From Achromobacter veterisilvae (GTDB lineage: Bacteria; Pseudomonadota; Gammaproteobacteria; Burkholderiales; Burkholderiaceae_B): DNA of 64,000 bases. Under the pieces are notes generated by a model, which was given only the letters and a program-made list of their open reading frames with translations, had not been told where the DNA came from and ran no database searches. The position numbers were made by a program, and so were the translations under genes. Each line of letters opens with the position of its first letter. Positions within the stretch are counted from its first letter, which is position 1. The stretch is taken from the NCBI RefSeq assembly GCF_900496975.1, contig NZ_UFQC01000016.1:80804-144803 (forward strand), read 5' to 3'. This document shows positions 39,706 through 50,335 of this stretch, one piece after another.

Positions 39706-39750
39706 CAGCCAGTTGGAGCCCGTCGCAGGGGACCAACTGGCTGTTTGTTT
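39706..39750 (+). terminator. Intrinsic terminator after the AraC gene
   Basis: Perfect 11-bp stem CAGCCAGTTGG / CCAACTGGCTG, then TTTGTTTTT. The following 180 bases hold the amidase promoter region, in which I see no clear consensus boxes. Confidence 0.85.
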
Positions 39751-39931
39751 TTCCACTTCCGATCCCGCGCTCCGCACCCGTGGCTGTCACAGTCAAGTCT
39801 GCTGGCGGTCACGAACAAGAAACCGTTCGCCACGCGCCGTAATCTGCTTTCAGGCATGCATCAGGCTATTTCAGGCCGCGCAAGGCGATTGCGTCTGGCG
39901 GCTGCTGTCGGCTGACGTCAAGGAGGACGGG

Positions 39932-41347
39932 ATGAGTCACGATGATCTGCACTACATGGGGCTGCGCGAAATCGGCAAGGCCATTCAATCCGGCGAGGTC
40001 TCTTCTGAAACCGTCACCGAACGGCAGATTGATCGCATCGGCAAACTGGATGGACGTCTCAAGAGCTATGTCCTGCTCATGAAGGACGGCGCGATGGAGG
40101 CGGCCCGCCAGGCGGACCGGGAGATTGCCCAGGGCCAGGTGCGCGGCCCCTTGCACGGGGTGCCCGTGGCGGTGAAAGACCTGTGCTGGACGGCCGATGC
40201 GCCGACGGCGTTCGGCACGACACTCTACCGCGGGTTCCAATCCCATGAAGACGGCACGGTGGTGAAGCGGTTGCGCGAGGCCGGGGCTGTGCTCCTGGGC
40301 AAGGTCCAACTGACCGAAGGAGCGCTCACGGACCACCATCCGGAAGTCGATCCGCCCGTCAATCCCTGGAATCCTGAGCACTGGACCGGCGTGTCTTCCA
40401 GCGGTTCGGGCGTGGCGCCGGCGGCCGGGCTTTGCTACGGCGCCATCGGCACCGATACGGGCGGCTCGATCCGTTTCCCGTCCGCCGCTTGCGGGGTGAC
40501 CGGCATCAAGCCGACCTGGGGGCGCGTAAGCCGGTACGGCGCGTTCGAACTGGCGGCATCCCTCGACCACCTGGGGCCGATGACCCGCAGCGCGGAGGAT
40601 TCGGCCGCGATGCTCGGCGCCATCGCGGGCGCCGACGACAACGACCCGACGGCCAGCCAGTTGCCGGTTCCCGACTATCTGCGCGAAATGGAGCGCGGTG
40701 TCCAGGGACTGCGCATTGGCGTCGACTCCAGGTGGAACCACGACGATGTCGATGCGCCGACGCGCAGGATGATGGACGAGGCCGTCGCCGTGATGGCCAG
40801 GCTGGGCGCGGAGATTGTCGAAGTCAAGGCGCCCGATGCGGTCGATGTGCAGCGGAACTGGTTCAACCTGTGCAGCATCGAAGCCGCCGTGGCCCATGAA
40901 AAAACCTATCCGCAGCAGAAGGGCTCCTACGGCCCGGCATTGGCCAACCTGATCGAGATGGGCAGGACGCTGAGCGGCACCGATTACCAGAAGATCCTGC
41001 TGCAGCGCGCCGCGTACACGGGCAAGCTGCGGGCGCTGATGCAGGGAGTGGACGTGCTGCTGGTGCCCACCACGCCCATCGCCTCGCCGACGGTGGCGCA
41101 AATGCACGTCACCGGCCAGGCGTATGTGGACATCTGGTTCGCCATGATGCGATACACGGCGCCGCTGGACATGGCGGGCGCGCCCACCATCACCTTGCCC
41201 GGCGGCTTTCTTGAAGGGGCCGGCACGCCGATCGGCTTCCAGTTCGTGGGCGCCGACTTCCGTGAAGACCTGATCGTGCGCGCCGCGCATGCGTATCAGC
41301 AAACGACGGATTGGCATCGCAGGCATCCCGATCTGGCAGGTGCTTGA
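39932..41347 (+). CDS. Amidase-signature family amidase
   Basis: A 471-residue hydrolase of the amidase signature family, acting on a C-N amide bond. The Ser-cisSer-Lys triad is visible as Lys82 (VAVKDLCW), Ser155 (TGVSSSGSG) and Ser179 (GTDTGGSIR). AAGGAGG lies 5 bases before the ATG, which decides the start; 73 upstream codons in frame are rejected. It is followed by a binding protein and four transporter genes, so the substrate is likely an imported short amide. It is a different fold from the nitrilase-type AmiE. Confidence 0.9.
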   Translation: MSHDDLHYMGLREIGKAIQSGEVSSETVTERQIDRIGKLDGRLKSYVLLMKDGAMEAARQADREIAQGQVRGPLHGVPVAVKDLCWTADAPTAFGTTLYRGFQSHEDGTVVKRLREAGAVLLGKVQLTEGALTDHHPEVDPPVNPWNPEHWTGVSSSGSGVAPAAGLCYGAIGTDTGGSIRFPSAACGVTGIKPTWGRVSRYGAFELAASLDHLGPMTRSAEDSAAMLGAIAGADDNDPTASQLPVPDYLREMERGVQGLRIGVDSRWNHDDVDAPTRRMMDEAVAVMARLGAEIVEVKAPDAVDVQRNWFNLCSIEAAVAHEKTYPQQKGSYGPALANLIEMGRTLSGTDYQKILLQRAAYTGKLRALMQGVDVLLVPTTPIASPTVAQMHVTGQAYVDIWFAMMRYTAPLDMAGAPTITLPGGFLEGAGTPIGFQFVGADFREDLIVRAAHAYQQTTDWHRRHPDLAGA

Positions 41348-41443
41348 GCGACTCGGCGCGCGTCGGCGTCAGGCCAAGCCACAGCCGCACGGTCCGCGCC
41401 GGCGGGAGACCCCGGCGCGGGCAATTCAACGGAAGGAGTGTCC

Positions 41444-42682
41444 ATGTCCCTCAATCGACGGGGTTTCATCAAAACCGCGGCCGGCGTGCTTGCATACGCC
41501 AGCAGCTTCGATCTGCTCGCGCAGGCGCAAATCGATTCGTCCAGGCCGATCAAGGTCGCCAACCTGCTGGACAAGACCGGTGTCTTGAACAACTACTGCC
41601 TGAAGCAGATCAAGGCGGTAGCCATGGCGGCCGACGAAATCAACGCGGCAGGCGGTTTGCTAGGCCGGAAAGTGGAGGTCATTTTCTACGATACGCAGTC
41701 CAGCAACCGCCTCTATTCGCAATACGCGACCCAGGCGTTCGTCCGCGACAAGGCCGACGTCATCCACGGCGCCGTCGCCAGTTCCGCGCGCGAAGTGGTC
41801 AGGCCGATCGTGCAGCGCTTCAAGGGGCTGTACTTCTACAACGCCCTGTACGAAGGCGGCGTGTGCGATCGCCGCCACGTGTGCCCCGGCATGGTGCCGG
41901 GGCAGGAGCTGGATCCGCTGGTCGACTATGTGATCAAAGAGCGCAACGCCAAGACGCACTACATCCTGGCGGCCGACTACAACTACGGCCAGATAACCAG
42001 CAAGTGGTTGCAGAAGTTCATCCGGGAAAAGGGCGGCAAGGACGTGGCCGTCGAGTTCTTTCCCCTGGACGTCACCAACTTCGCGCCCGCGCTCAGCCGC
42101 ATCCAGGCGGCGAAGCCCGACGCGGTGTGGTCCGCCCTGGTCGGCGATGCCCACATGAGCTTCTACCGCCAGTTCGAATCGACCATAGGCAAGAAGAACA
42201 TGACGCTGGTCGGCACGGTGTACGGCGCCGCCAGGGAAAACTCCATGCTCAGCGCGCAGGAGAACGACGGAACCATCATCGCCGCGTCCTTCATCGATAC
42301 GCTGCCCACGGACGCGGCCAGGAGCTTCGTGAAGCGTTTCGCGGAATTTACCGGGGAATCGGACTACATCGGCGAGTATGGAGAGTACGGCTACCGGGGC
42401 ATGATGCTATGGGCCGAAGCCGTCCGGCGCGCCGGCAGCGCGGAGCCGGACAAGGTCATCGCCGCGTTGCCGGGGACCCGGTACGACGGTCCCGGCGGAC
42501 TGTACTCCATCGATGAACAGTCCAACCACGTCATCATGGATATCCATATCGCCATCGGCAACAAGGACAAGGGATTCGACGTCGTCAAGTCGTTCCCCCA
42601 GCGCCAGCCCACCGATACGCAGGCGGTATGCGACCTGAGGCGCAACCCCGACGATACCAAGCAATACGAGCCCAAGCTCTAG
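41444..42682 (+). CDS. Amide/urea-type ABC transporter binding protein, Tat-exported
   Basis: A 412-residue periplasmic binding protein of the Peripla_BP_5/6 (UrtA, FmdD, AmiC) group: SRPIKVANLLDKTGVLNNY, AADEINAAGGLLGRKVEVIFYDTQS and LAADYNYGQITSKWLQKF. The N-terminus MSLNRRGFIKTAAGVLAYASS is a twin-arginine signal (N-R-R-G-F-I-K), so it is exported folded. GGAAGGAG is 5 bases before the ATG. Other members of this family also use Tat. It should bind the amidase substrate or a related small amide. Confidence 0.88.
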   Translation: MSLNRRGFIKTAAGVLAYASSFDLLAQAQIDSSRPIKVANLLDKTGVLNNYCLKQIKAVAMAADEINAAGGLLGRKVEVIFYDTQSSNRLYSQYATQAFVRDKADVIHGAVASSAREVVRPIVQRFKGLYFYNALYEGGVCDRRHVCPGMVPGQELDPLVDYVIKERNAKTHYILAADYNYGQITSKWLQKFIREKGGKDVAVEFFPLDVTNFAPALSRIQAAKPDAVWSALVGDAHMSFYRQFESTIGKKNMTLVGTVYGAARENSMLSAQENDGTIIAASFIDTLPTDAARSFVKRFAEFTGESDYIGEYGEYGYRGMMLWAEAVRRAGSAEPDKVIAALPGTRYDGPGGLYSIDEQSNHVIMDIHIAIGNKDKGFDVVKSFPQRQPTDTQAVCDLRRNPDDTKQYEPKL

Positions 42683-42755
42683 ATGTCCGGAACGCCAGGG
42701 CCGCCGCCACGCCGGCGGCCCTGGCGGACACCAACCATCCGCTTCGGAGAGCCGC

Positions 42756-43616
42756 GTGACATCGCTATACACCGGTCTTTACCTAGTCGTATTTTCGATC
42801 TCGTTGATGTTGCTGATCAGCCTGGGGCTGGCGGTGATATTCGGCATGATGAAGGTCATCAACCTGGCCCACGGCGAGTTCATGATGGTGGGAGGATACG
42901 CTTGCGTCCTGTCCGCCAACGCCGGCGCGCCGCTGTGGCTGGGCGTGCTGGCCGGCGGAGCGGTCGCGGGCGCCGCCGGCATCGTGGTCGAGCGGCTGGT
43001 CATCCGGTTCCTTTACGGACGGATGGTGGACACGCTGTTGGCCACCTGGGGGGTGTCGCTGCTGTTCGTCGGGGCGGCGACCACCGTGTTCGGCGCATCC
43101 AGCATAGGAATGTCGACTGACTTCGCCAATGTCGCCATCGGGGGCATGAACGTATCTTCCTACAACCTGGCGATCTGCGCTTTTTCTTTCTCCCTGGTCG
43201 CGCTGTGCTGGTGGTTGGCGGTTCGGACCAAGGCGGGCCTGATCGTGCGCGGAACCATGCAGGCGTCCGAGATGGCCGGTTGCCTGGGCGTGAATCGAGA
43301 CCGGGTATACATGGCCACGTTCGGCCTGGGATCCTGCCTGGCCGGGCTTGCCGGTGCGGCGCTGGCGCCATTGACCGGGGTGAGTCCCGCCATGGGCGGT
43401 TTTTTCGTGGCCAAGGCTTTCATCACGGTCATCGTCGGCGGCCACTTGCCTCTCGCCGGCGCGAGCGCGGCCTCATCCCTGTTCGGCGCGATTGACGGCG
43501 CGGTGTCCTATGCCTACAGCTCGGTCCTGGGCGAGGTCACCATGTTGATCGCGGCGGTCCTCCTGCTGCGCATGCTCCCGTTGGGCATCACCGGCAGAAT
43601 GAAGCGAGGTATGTAG
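42756..43616 (+). CDS. Branched-chain/urea-type ABC permease 1 (UrtB/LivH type)
   Basis: A 286-residue inner-membrane permease. AVIFGMMKVINLAHGEFMMVGGYA is the LivH/UrtB hallmark, and the ATPase-contact loop lies near GVNRDRVYMATFGLGSCLAGLAG. Starts with GTG; GGAGA lies 5 bases upstream. It is immediately followed by the second permease gene, one base apart. Confidence 0.9.
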   Translation: MTSLYTGLYLVVFSISLMLLISLGLAVIFGMMKVINLAHGEFMMVGGYACVLSANAGAPLWLGVLAGGAVAGAAGIVVERLVIRFLYGRMVDTLLATWGVSLLFVGAATTVFGASSIGMSTDFANVAIGGMNVSSYNLAICAFSFSLVALCWWLAVRTKAGLIVRGTMQASEMAGCLGVNRDRVYMATFGLGSCLAGLAGAALAPLTGVSPAMGGFFVAKAFITVIVGGHLPLAGASAASSLFGAIDGAVSYAYSSVLGEVTMLIAAVLLLRMLPLGITGRMKRGM

Positions 43617-43617
43617 C

Positions 43618-44664
43618 ATGAGCGGCTCTACGTTTTCCATGAGTTTCGACGCGCACGCCGGACGCCCGCCCCGATGGCCCTGGTGGGCATCGGTGGGTGT
43701 TTGCGTGGCGCTGATGCTGGCCGTGCCGCTGTTCGGCGACACCGCGTTCCTGTTGGACTTGTCGCTGGTGATGATCCTGTCGCTGCTGGCGTTGAGCATG
43801 GGGCTGCTGTGGGGCTATGTTGGCATCCTGAGCTTCGGCCAGACGATTTTCTTCGGCCTCGGCGGCTATGCCTACGCCTTGTTCAGTCTGAATACCGACA
43901 TGCCGGTGGCGGCATTCGCGCTGGCGGCCATCGTGCCCATGCTCTTCGCGGTATTGCTGGGCTACTTCATGATGTTCGGCCGGATCAGCGACATCTACCT
44001 GAGCGTCATCACGCTGGTCGTCACGCTGATCTTCGAGAAGGGCGTGCGCGCCACCTCGGGGCCCGAATACGTTATCGGCACCGTGCGGCTCAACGGGCAG
44101 AACGGCATTCCCGGCGTGCCAGGGCTTCCCTGGCGGATCGGGACGCTCGACCTGCAATCCATCGAAGGCATTTTCTACCTGGCCTTGTTCTTCCTGGCGC
44201 TGGCGTATGTCGGCATCCGCCTGTTCCTGGCCAGTCCGACGGGACGCGTGCTGGTGGGGCTGCGGGAAAACGACAAGCGCATGGAGCTGCTGGGGTACGA
44301 CAGCCGACTGTACAAGCTGATCGCCTTCGTCATTGCCGGCGGGCTTGCCGGCCTGGCCGGAGGCCTGTACGCGCTGTGGGGGAACTTCGTCGGCCCGGAG
44401 ATGTTCAGCCTCAATCAGGCCGCGATGGTGGTCATCTGGGTAATCGTCGGCGGGCGCTCCATCCTGGTGGGGCCGATCATCGGCACGCTGCTGATCCAGT
44501 ACCTCACCACGTGGCTGGGCACGGTGGGCGTCGGCCAGGTCACGCTGGCGCTGGGATTCATATTGATCCTCTGCGTGCTGTTGTTTCCGCAGGGGTTGGC
44601 ACCGGCGTGCCGAAGCCTGATCGCCCGTCTTGCGCCGCAGCGGCGCGCGGGGGCCGACCGATGA
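43618..44664 (+). CDS. Branched-chain/urea-type ABC permease 2 (UrtC/LivM type)
   Basis: A 348-residue permease with about nine hydrophobic segments. LWGYVGILSFGQTIFFGLGGYAYAL is typical of LivM/UrtC, as is GRVLVGLRENDKRMELLGYDSRLYKLIAFVIAGGLAGLAGGLYA. Its stop overlaps the start of the next gene (ATGA), so the transporter is translated as a coupled unit. Confidence 0.9.
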   Translation: MSGSTFSMSFDAHAGRPPRWPWWASVGVCVALMLAVPLFGDTAFLLDLSLVMILSLLALSMGLLWGYVGILSFGQTIFFGLGGYAYALFSLNTDMPVAAFALAAIVPMLFAVLLGYFMMFGRISDIYLSVITLVVTLIFEKGVRATSGPEYVIGTVRLNGQNGIPGVPGLPWRIGTLDLQSIEGIFYLALFFLALAYVGIRLFLASPTGRVLVGLRENDKRMELLGYDSRLYKLIAFVIAGGLAGLAGGLYALWGNFVGPEMFSLNQAAMVVIWVIVGGRSILVGPIIGTLLIQYLTTWLGTVGVGQVTLALGFILILCVLLFPQGLAPACRSLIARLAPQRRAGADR

Positions 44665-45389
44665 CGGACCAGGACATCATTCTGGAGGCCCGGGGCGTGG
44701 GCAAGCGCTTCGGCGGCGTCAAGGCGCTGGGCAATATCGATTTCGTCTTGCGCCGGGGCGAGCTGAGATGCCTGATCGGGCCGAACGGCGCGGGCAAGAG
44801 CACATTCTTCAAGTTGCTCAGCGGCCAACTCGCGCCCTCGGAGGGAGACATCCTGTTCGACGGAAGCAGCATCCGGCATGTGCAGCAGCACGTCATCGCC
44901 AAGCGGGGCATGGGCATCAAGAACCAGGTGCCCACCGTGCTGGACGGGCTGACGGTGGACGAGAACCTGTGGCTGGCCGCCTGGAGCGCCTGCGGCTCCG
45001 GCAAGGCGCTCGGCCGGGCCGAGCAGATAAAGGCCCGCCTGGGGCTGGAGGGCGTTTCCCGGAAGCTGGTGGGAGAGTTGGCCCATGGCCAGCGCCAGTG
45101 GGTGGAAATCGGCATGGTCGTGGCGCGAGATCCGAAGGTGATCCTGCTAGACGAACCCGCGGCCGGAATGAGCGACGAGGAAACCCAGCGCATGGCGGAT
45201 CTGATACAGGAACTGAATACGCGGGCGGCCGTGGTGGTGGTCGAGCACGACATGGCCTTCATCGGCAAGATCGCGCGCAAGGTCACCGTGTTTCATCAAG
45301 GCGGCATTCTGACGGAAGGCTCGTTCGAGCAGATCATCGCCGATCCGCAGGTGCGCGATGTCTATTTGGGACGGGGGCGCGGCGCATGA
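44661..45389 (+). CDS. Urea/amide-type ABC transporter ATPase 1 (UrtD type)
   Basis: A 242-residue ATPase with Walker A GPNGAGKST (about residues 40-48) and Walker B VILLDEPAAGMSDEE. The signature is LAHGQRQWVEIGM in place of LSGGQ, which is how UrtD-like subunits differ from LivG. This supports a urea or short-amide rather than amino-acid importer. It overlaps the next gene by ATGA. Confidence 0.9.
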   Translation: MTDQDIILEARGVGKRFGGVKALGNIDFVLRRGELRCLIGPNGAGKSTFFKLLSGQLAPSEGDILFDGSSIRHVQQHVIAKRGMGIKNQVPTVLDGLTVDENLWLAAWSACGSGKALGRAEQIKARLGLEGVSRKLVGELAHGQRQWVEIGMVVARDPKVILLDEPAAGMSDEETQRMADLIQELNTRAAVVVVEHDMAFIGKIARKVTVFHQGGILTEGSFEQIIADPQVRDVYLGRGRGA

Positions 45390-46081
45390 ACTTGCTGACA
45401 GTCAACAATCTGTCTTCCGGCTATGGCCGCATTCCGGTTCTGGAGGGCGTCCAATTCCACGTCGCCGAGGCGGAATTCCTGGGGGTGCTCGGCCACAACG
45501 GCATGGGCAAGTCCACGCTGCTGAAGACGCTGATGGGCGTGCTGCCGGCGACGGCAGGCGCCGCACGTTTGCAGGACACGGACATCACCCGTTTGCCCCC
45601 CCACCTGCGCGCCCGGATGGGCATGGGCTACGTGCCGCAGGGGCGGGGTATTTTTCCGGGCCTGTCGGTGCTGGAAAACCTCAGTTTTTCGGCCAAGGCG
45701 AACCCCGGGCGTAGCATGGACGTGGAGGAAATCCTGAATGAATATCCGCGCCTGAAACCGTTGGCGGGACGTCCCGGCGGCGCGCTGAGCGGGGGGGAGC
45801 AACAACTGCTGGCGTTGGCGCGGGCCTTGGTCGCGCGGCCGAGGCTGCTGCTGCTCGACGAACCCACCGAGGGCATCCAACCTTCCATCATCGACGAAAT
45901 CGTGGACAAGCTGAAGGACATCCGCGAGCGCCTGGGGCTGACGATCGTACTGGTGGAGCAGAACATCGATTTCATTCGCCAGTTGTCGGACCGAGTGCTG
46001 CTGATACACAAGGGCGCCATCAAGCGGGCATTGCGACCGGACGAATTGACCGACGAATCCGTCCTCGACCATTTCACCTGA
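45386..46081 (+). CDS. Urea/amide-type ABC transporter ATPase 2 (UrtE/LivF type)
   Basis: A 231-residue ATPase starting MNLLTVNNLSSGYGRIPVLEGV. It has Walker A GHNGMGKSTL, Q-loop VPQGRGIFPGLSVLENL, signature LSGGEQQLLALARAL and Walker B LLLLDEPTEGIQPSI. It is the last gene of the AraC-linked amide operon. No clear terminator follows; the next gene starts 90 bases later. Confidence 0.9.
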   Translation: MNLLTVNNLSSGYGRIPVLEGVQFHVAEAEFLGVLGHNGMGKSTLLKTLMGVLPATAGAARLQDTDITRLPPHLRARMGMGYVPQGRGIFPGLSVLENLSFSAKANPGRSMDVEEILNEYPRLKPLAGRPGGALSGGEQQLLALARALVARPRLLLLDEPTEGIQPSIIDEIVDKLKDIRERLGLTIVLVEQNIDFIRQLSDRVLLIHKGAIKRALRPDELTDESVLDHFT

Positions 46082-46171
46082 ACGGCGCGAAAAAAGGGGC
46101 TGCCGCCATCCGGAGGCGCCGCGGTGCCGCGGCATCCGGACCGAGGCGGCGGTTCGCGTATCATCGCCGCC

Positions 46172-47272
46172 ATGATCCCGATTTCACTGCCGTCGACGGA
46201 ATTCTTCGTCTTCCTTTTCGTTTCCCAGCTCGCGGGCCTGGCATTGCTGGGATGGTTGGCGGTGCTGGCCGCCAGCCGCCGCGCAAGGCAGCGGTTCGGG
46301 CGCCGCCCCTGGCTGCACGGCGGCGCGCTGCTAGCGCTGGCCGCCATGTCCGCCTTCTATATCTTCATCCGGTATGTGTTCTGGACCGTGGACCGCGAGT
46401 ATGACCGCCTGGAGGCGGCACGGCGCGTGACGCTGGAGCAGCCGCAGACGCTGGGGGGCGTGGCCATGCCCGCGGGCGCGCGCCTCGTGCTGGAGAGGGA
46501 AGGCCAGCCCGAGCGCTACACCGAGGCGACGTTCGACGCGCCGGTGCCGGCATTCGGCATGCGGGCCACGCGTATCGTGCGTTACCTGCGCACCGAGTAC
46601 GACCGGGAAACCTACGAGGAACTCGGCGCGCATCCGCACACGCTGTACCTCTGGGGCGCGGGCGTGCAGGATGTGGCGGGCTGGCGCTGCGACACCACGG
46701 AAAAGGTCGAATTCAGGGTCGAGAAAAAAGGCGCCCGGCCCGAGTTCGAATCCTGCACGCTGGGCGCGGGCAATCGCGCGGGAGAGATCGCGTTGCCGGC
46801 CGGCGCCGAGGTCCGGGCGAGAAAGGGCGACACCTACACGAACGGGCACGTAGAGCCGCTGAACTGGTATGTGAGCGTCGATTCGCCCGAACCCCTGGCC
46901 GTGTCCGGGATGCTGCTCGGGCGTCCCGGGCTGCGCCTGGACGACGCGCATCGCCTGCTGGGCGTGGCGAGCGCGGCGCTGGCCTGCCCGCTGCGGCTGG
47001 GGCCCTATCGCTATCCCGCGGGCACGCGGGTCCAGTCCACCGCCTATCCGCTGAACCGGCGCCTGCCGGACGCCTGGGTGCTCAGCCCGGACCATGGCAT
47101 GACGGTGCAGCGCGACGACGGCGAGGCGCTGTCCGAGGGCATGTCGGTGGTGCAGCGGGGCGACGGCGAGGTGCTGGCCACGTTGCCGAACGCGGAGGCG
47201 GGCGTGATGCTGTTCGCGACCATCGAGGTGGAAGGGGCGCCATCTCGGGCGTCGGTGCGCTGCCCCTCCTGA
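46172..47272 (+). CDS. Unknown membrane-anchored protein (366 residues)
   Basis: I do not recognise this protein. Two N-terminal membrane helices are clear (FFVFLFVSQLAGLALLGWLAVL and ALLALAAMSAFYIFIRYVFW), with an Arg-rich loop between them. The remaining 290 residues are polar and predicted extracytoplasmic, rich in beta-type sequence, with cysteines in GWRCDTTE, FESCTLG, ALACPLR and near the end. The start at 46172 is preferred over 46124 because it leads directly into the membrane segment. It faces the DUF2214 gene convergently. Confidence 0.7.
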   Translation: MIPISLPSTEFFVFLFVSQLAGLALLGWLAVLAASRRARQRFGRRPWLHGGALLALAAMSAFYIFIRYVFWTVDREYDRLEAARRVTLEQPQTLGGVAMPAGARLVLEREGQPERYTEATFDAPVPAFGMRATRIVRYLRTEYDRETYEELGAHPHTLYLWGAGVQDVAGWRCDTTEKVEFRVEKKGARPEFESCTLGAGNRAGEIALPAGAEVRARKGDTYTNGHVEPLNWYVSVDSPEPLAVSGMLLGRPGLRLDDAHRLLGVASAALACPLRLGPYRYPAGTRVQSTAYPLNRRLPDAWVLSPDHGMTVQRDDGEALSEGMSVVQRGDGEVLATLPNAEAGVMLFATIEVEGAPSRASVRCPS

Positions 47273-47300
47273 ACGTGCCGGCCCCGAACGGGGCCGGGCG

Positions 47301-47753
47301 CTATATGCCGATGCCGCGTGCCATCAGCACCGCGAACAACGGCAGGAAGATGAACAGGTGGGATTCGATCATCACCCAACGGCGCGCGCGGCGGATGTCG
47401 GCCTCGGGCGGCACGAAGCCCGGCTGGGTGGCGGCCTGCTTGCGCCAGCGGATGAAGGCGAGGGTGGGCGGGATCGAACAGAGGGCGATCACGACGAAGA
47501 GGGCGATCTTGGCGTGGAACCAGGGGTTGGCCATGTAGAACGCCGCGCCCTTGGCGCCGAGCATGAGGCGCAGCACCCCGGTGACCAGCACGGCCACCGC
47601 CGACACGCCGAAGAAGCGGTCGTACAGGGCCAGGCGGCGAACCGCGTCGGGCGTCAGGCCGGGGCGCAGCAGGACGGCTTCGGCCGTCATGATGACTACG
47701 AGCACGAAAATGGCCAGATAGTGAAACCAGGCGAGCAGGGCGTCTTGCAGCAT
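47301..47753 (-). CDS. DUF2214 family membrane protein
   Basis: A 150-residue inner-membrane protein with four helices. AWFHYLAIFVLVVIMTAEAVLLRPG, YDRFFGVSAVAVLVTGVLRLMLGAKG and FHAKIALFVVIALCSIPPTLAFIRW match DUF2214, a family with a HemJ-like helix pattern but no known function. The start at 47753 removes 29 frame residues without homology. It lies downstream of maeB, separated by a terminator. Confidence 0.82.
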   Translation of the reverse strand: MLQDALLAWFHYLAIFVLVVIMTAEAVLLRPGLTPDAVRRLALYDRFFGVSAVAVLVTGVLRLMLGAKGAAFYMANPWFHAKIALFVVIALCSIPPTLAFIRWRKQAATQPGFVPPEADIRRARRWVMIESHLFIFLPLFAVLMARGIGI

Positions 47754-47811
47754 GGCGGCTCCAGAAAAGCGGGACAAGCATGGTTGTACCATCCCGCGGT
47801 GAACCGCCAAG

Positions 47812-47836
47812 AAAAAAGCGCCCCGAGGGGCGCTTT
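47812..47836 (-). terminator. Intrinsic terminator of maeB
   Basis: Perfect 10-bp stem AAAGCGCCCC / GGGGCGCTTT with a two-base centre (a shorter stem with a 4-base loop in RNA), ending in six T on the minus strand, 36 bases after the maeB stop. Confidence 0.85.
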
Positions 47837-47871
47837 GCATGCCGGGCGCCGCAGGCGCCCAGGCAGGCCGA

Positions 47872-50169
<2,298 letters not shown>

Positions 50170-50224
50170 GGGATACAGGCCTTTGGGGCGTAAAACGGAA
50201 AGACAGAAAAGGAAAACGGACTGC

Positions 50225-50249
50225 AAAAGGCGGGCTCGCGGCCCGCCTT
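50225..50249 (-). terminator. Intrinsic terminator after the aceE-type gene
   Basis: Minus-strand stem AAGGCGGGC / GCCCGCCTT with a 5-base loop running into TTTT. It separates the E1 gene from maeB. Confidence 0.75.
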
Positions 50250-50335
50250 CATCTATTTGGCAATGCTTGAGAACACCCGTATTTCAACAGAAAGCGGGGG
50301 AGCTTGGTTGTTGCACCGCAACGAATGGCCGGTTT

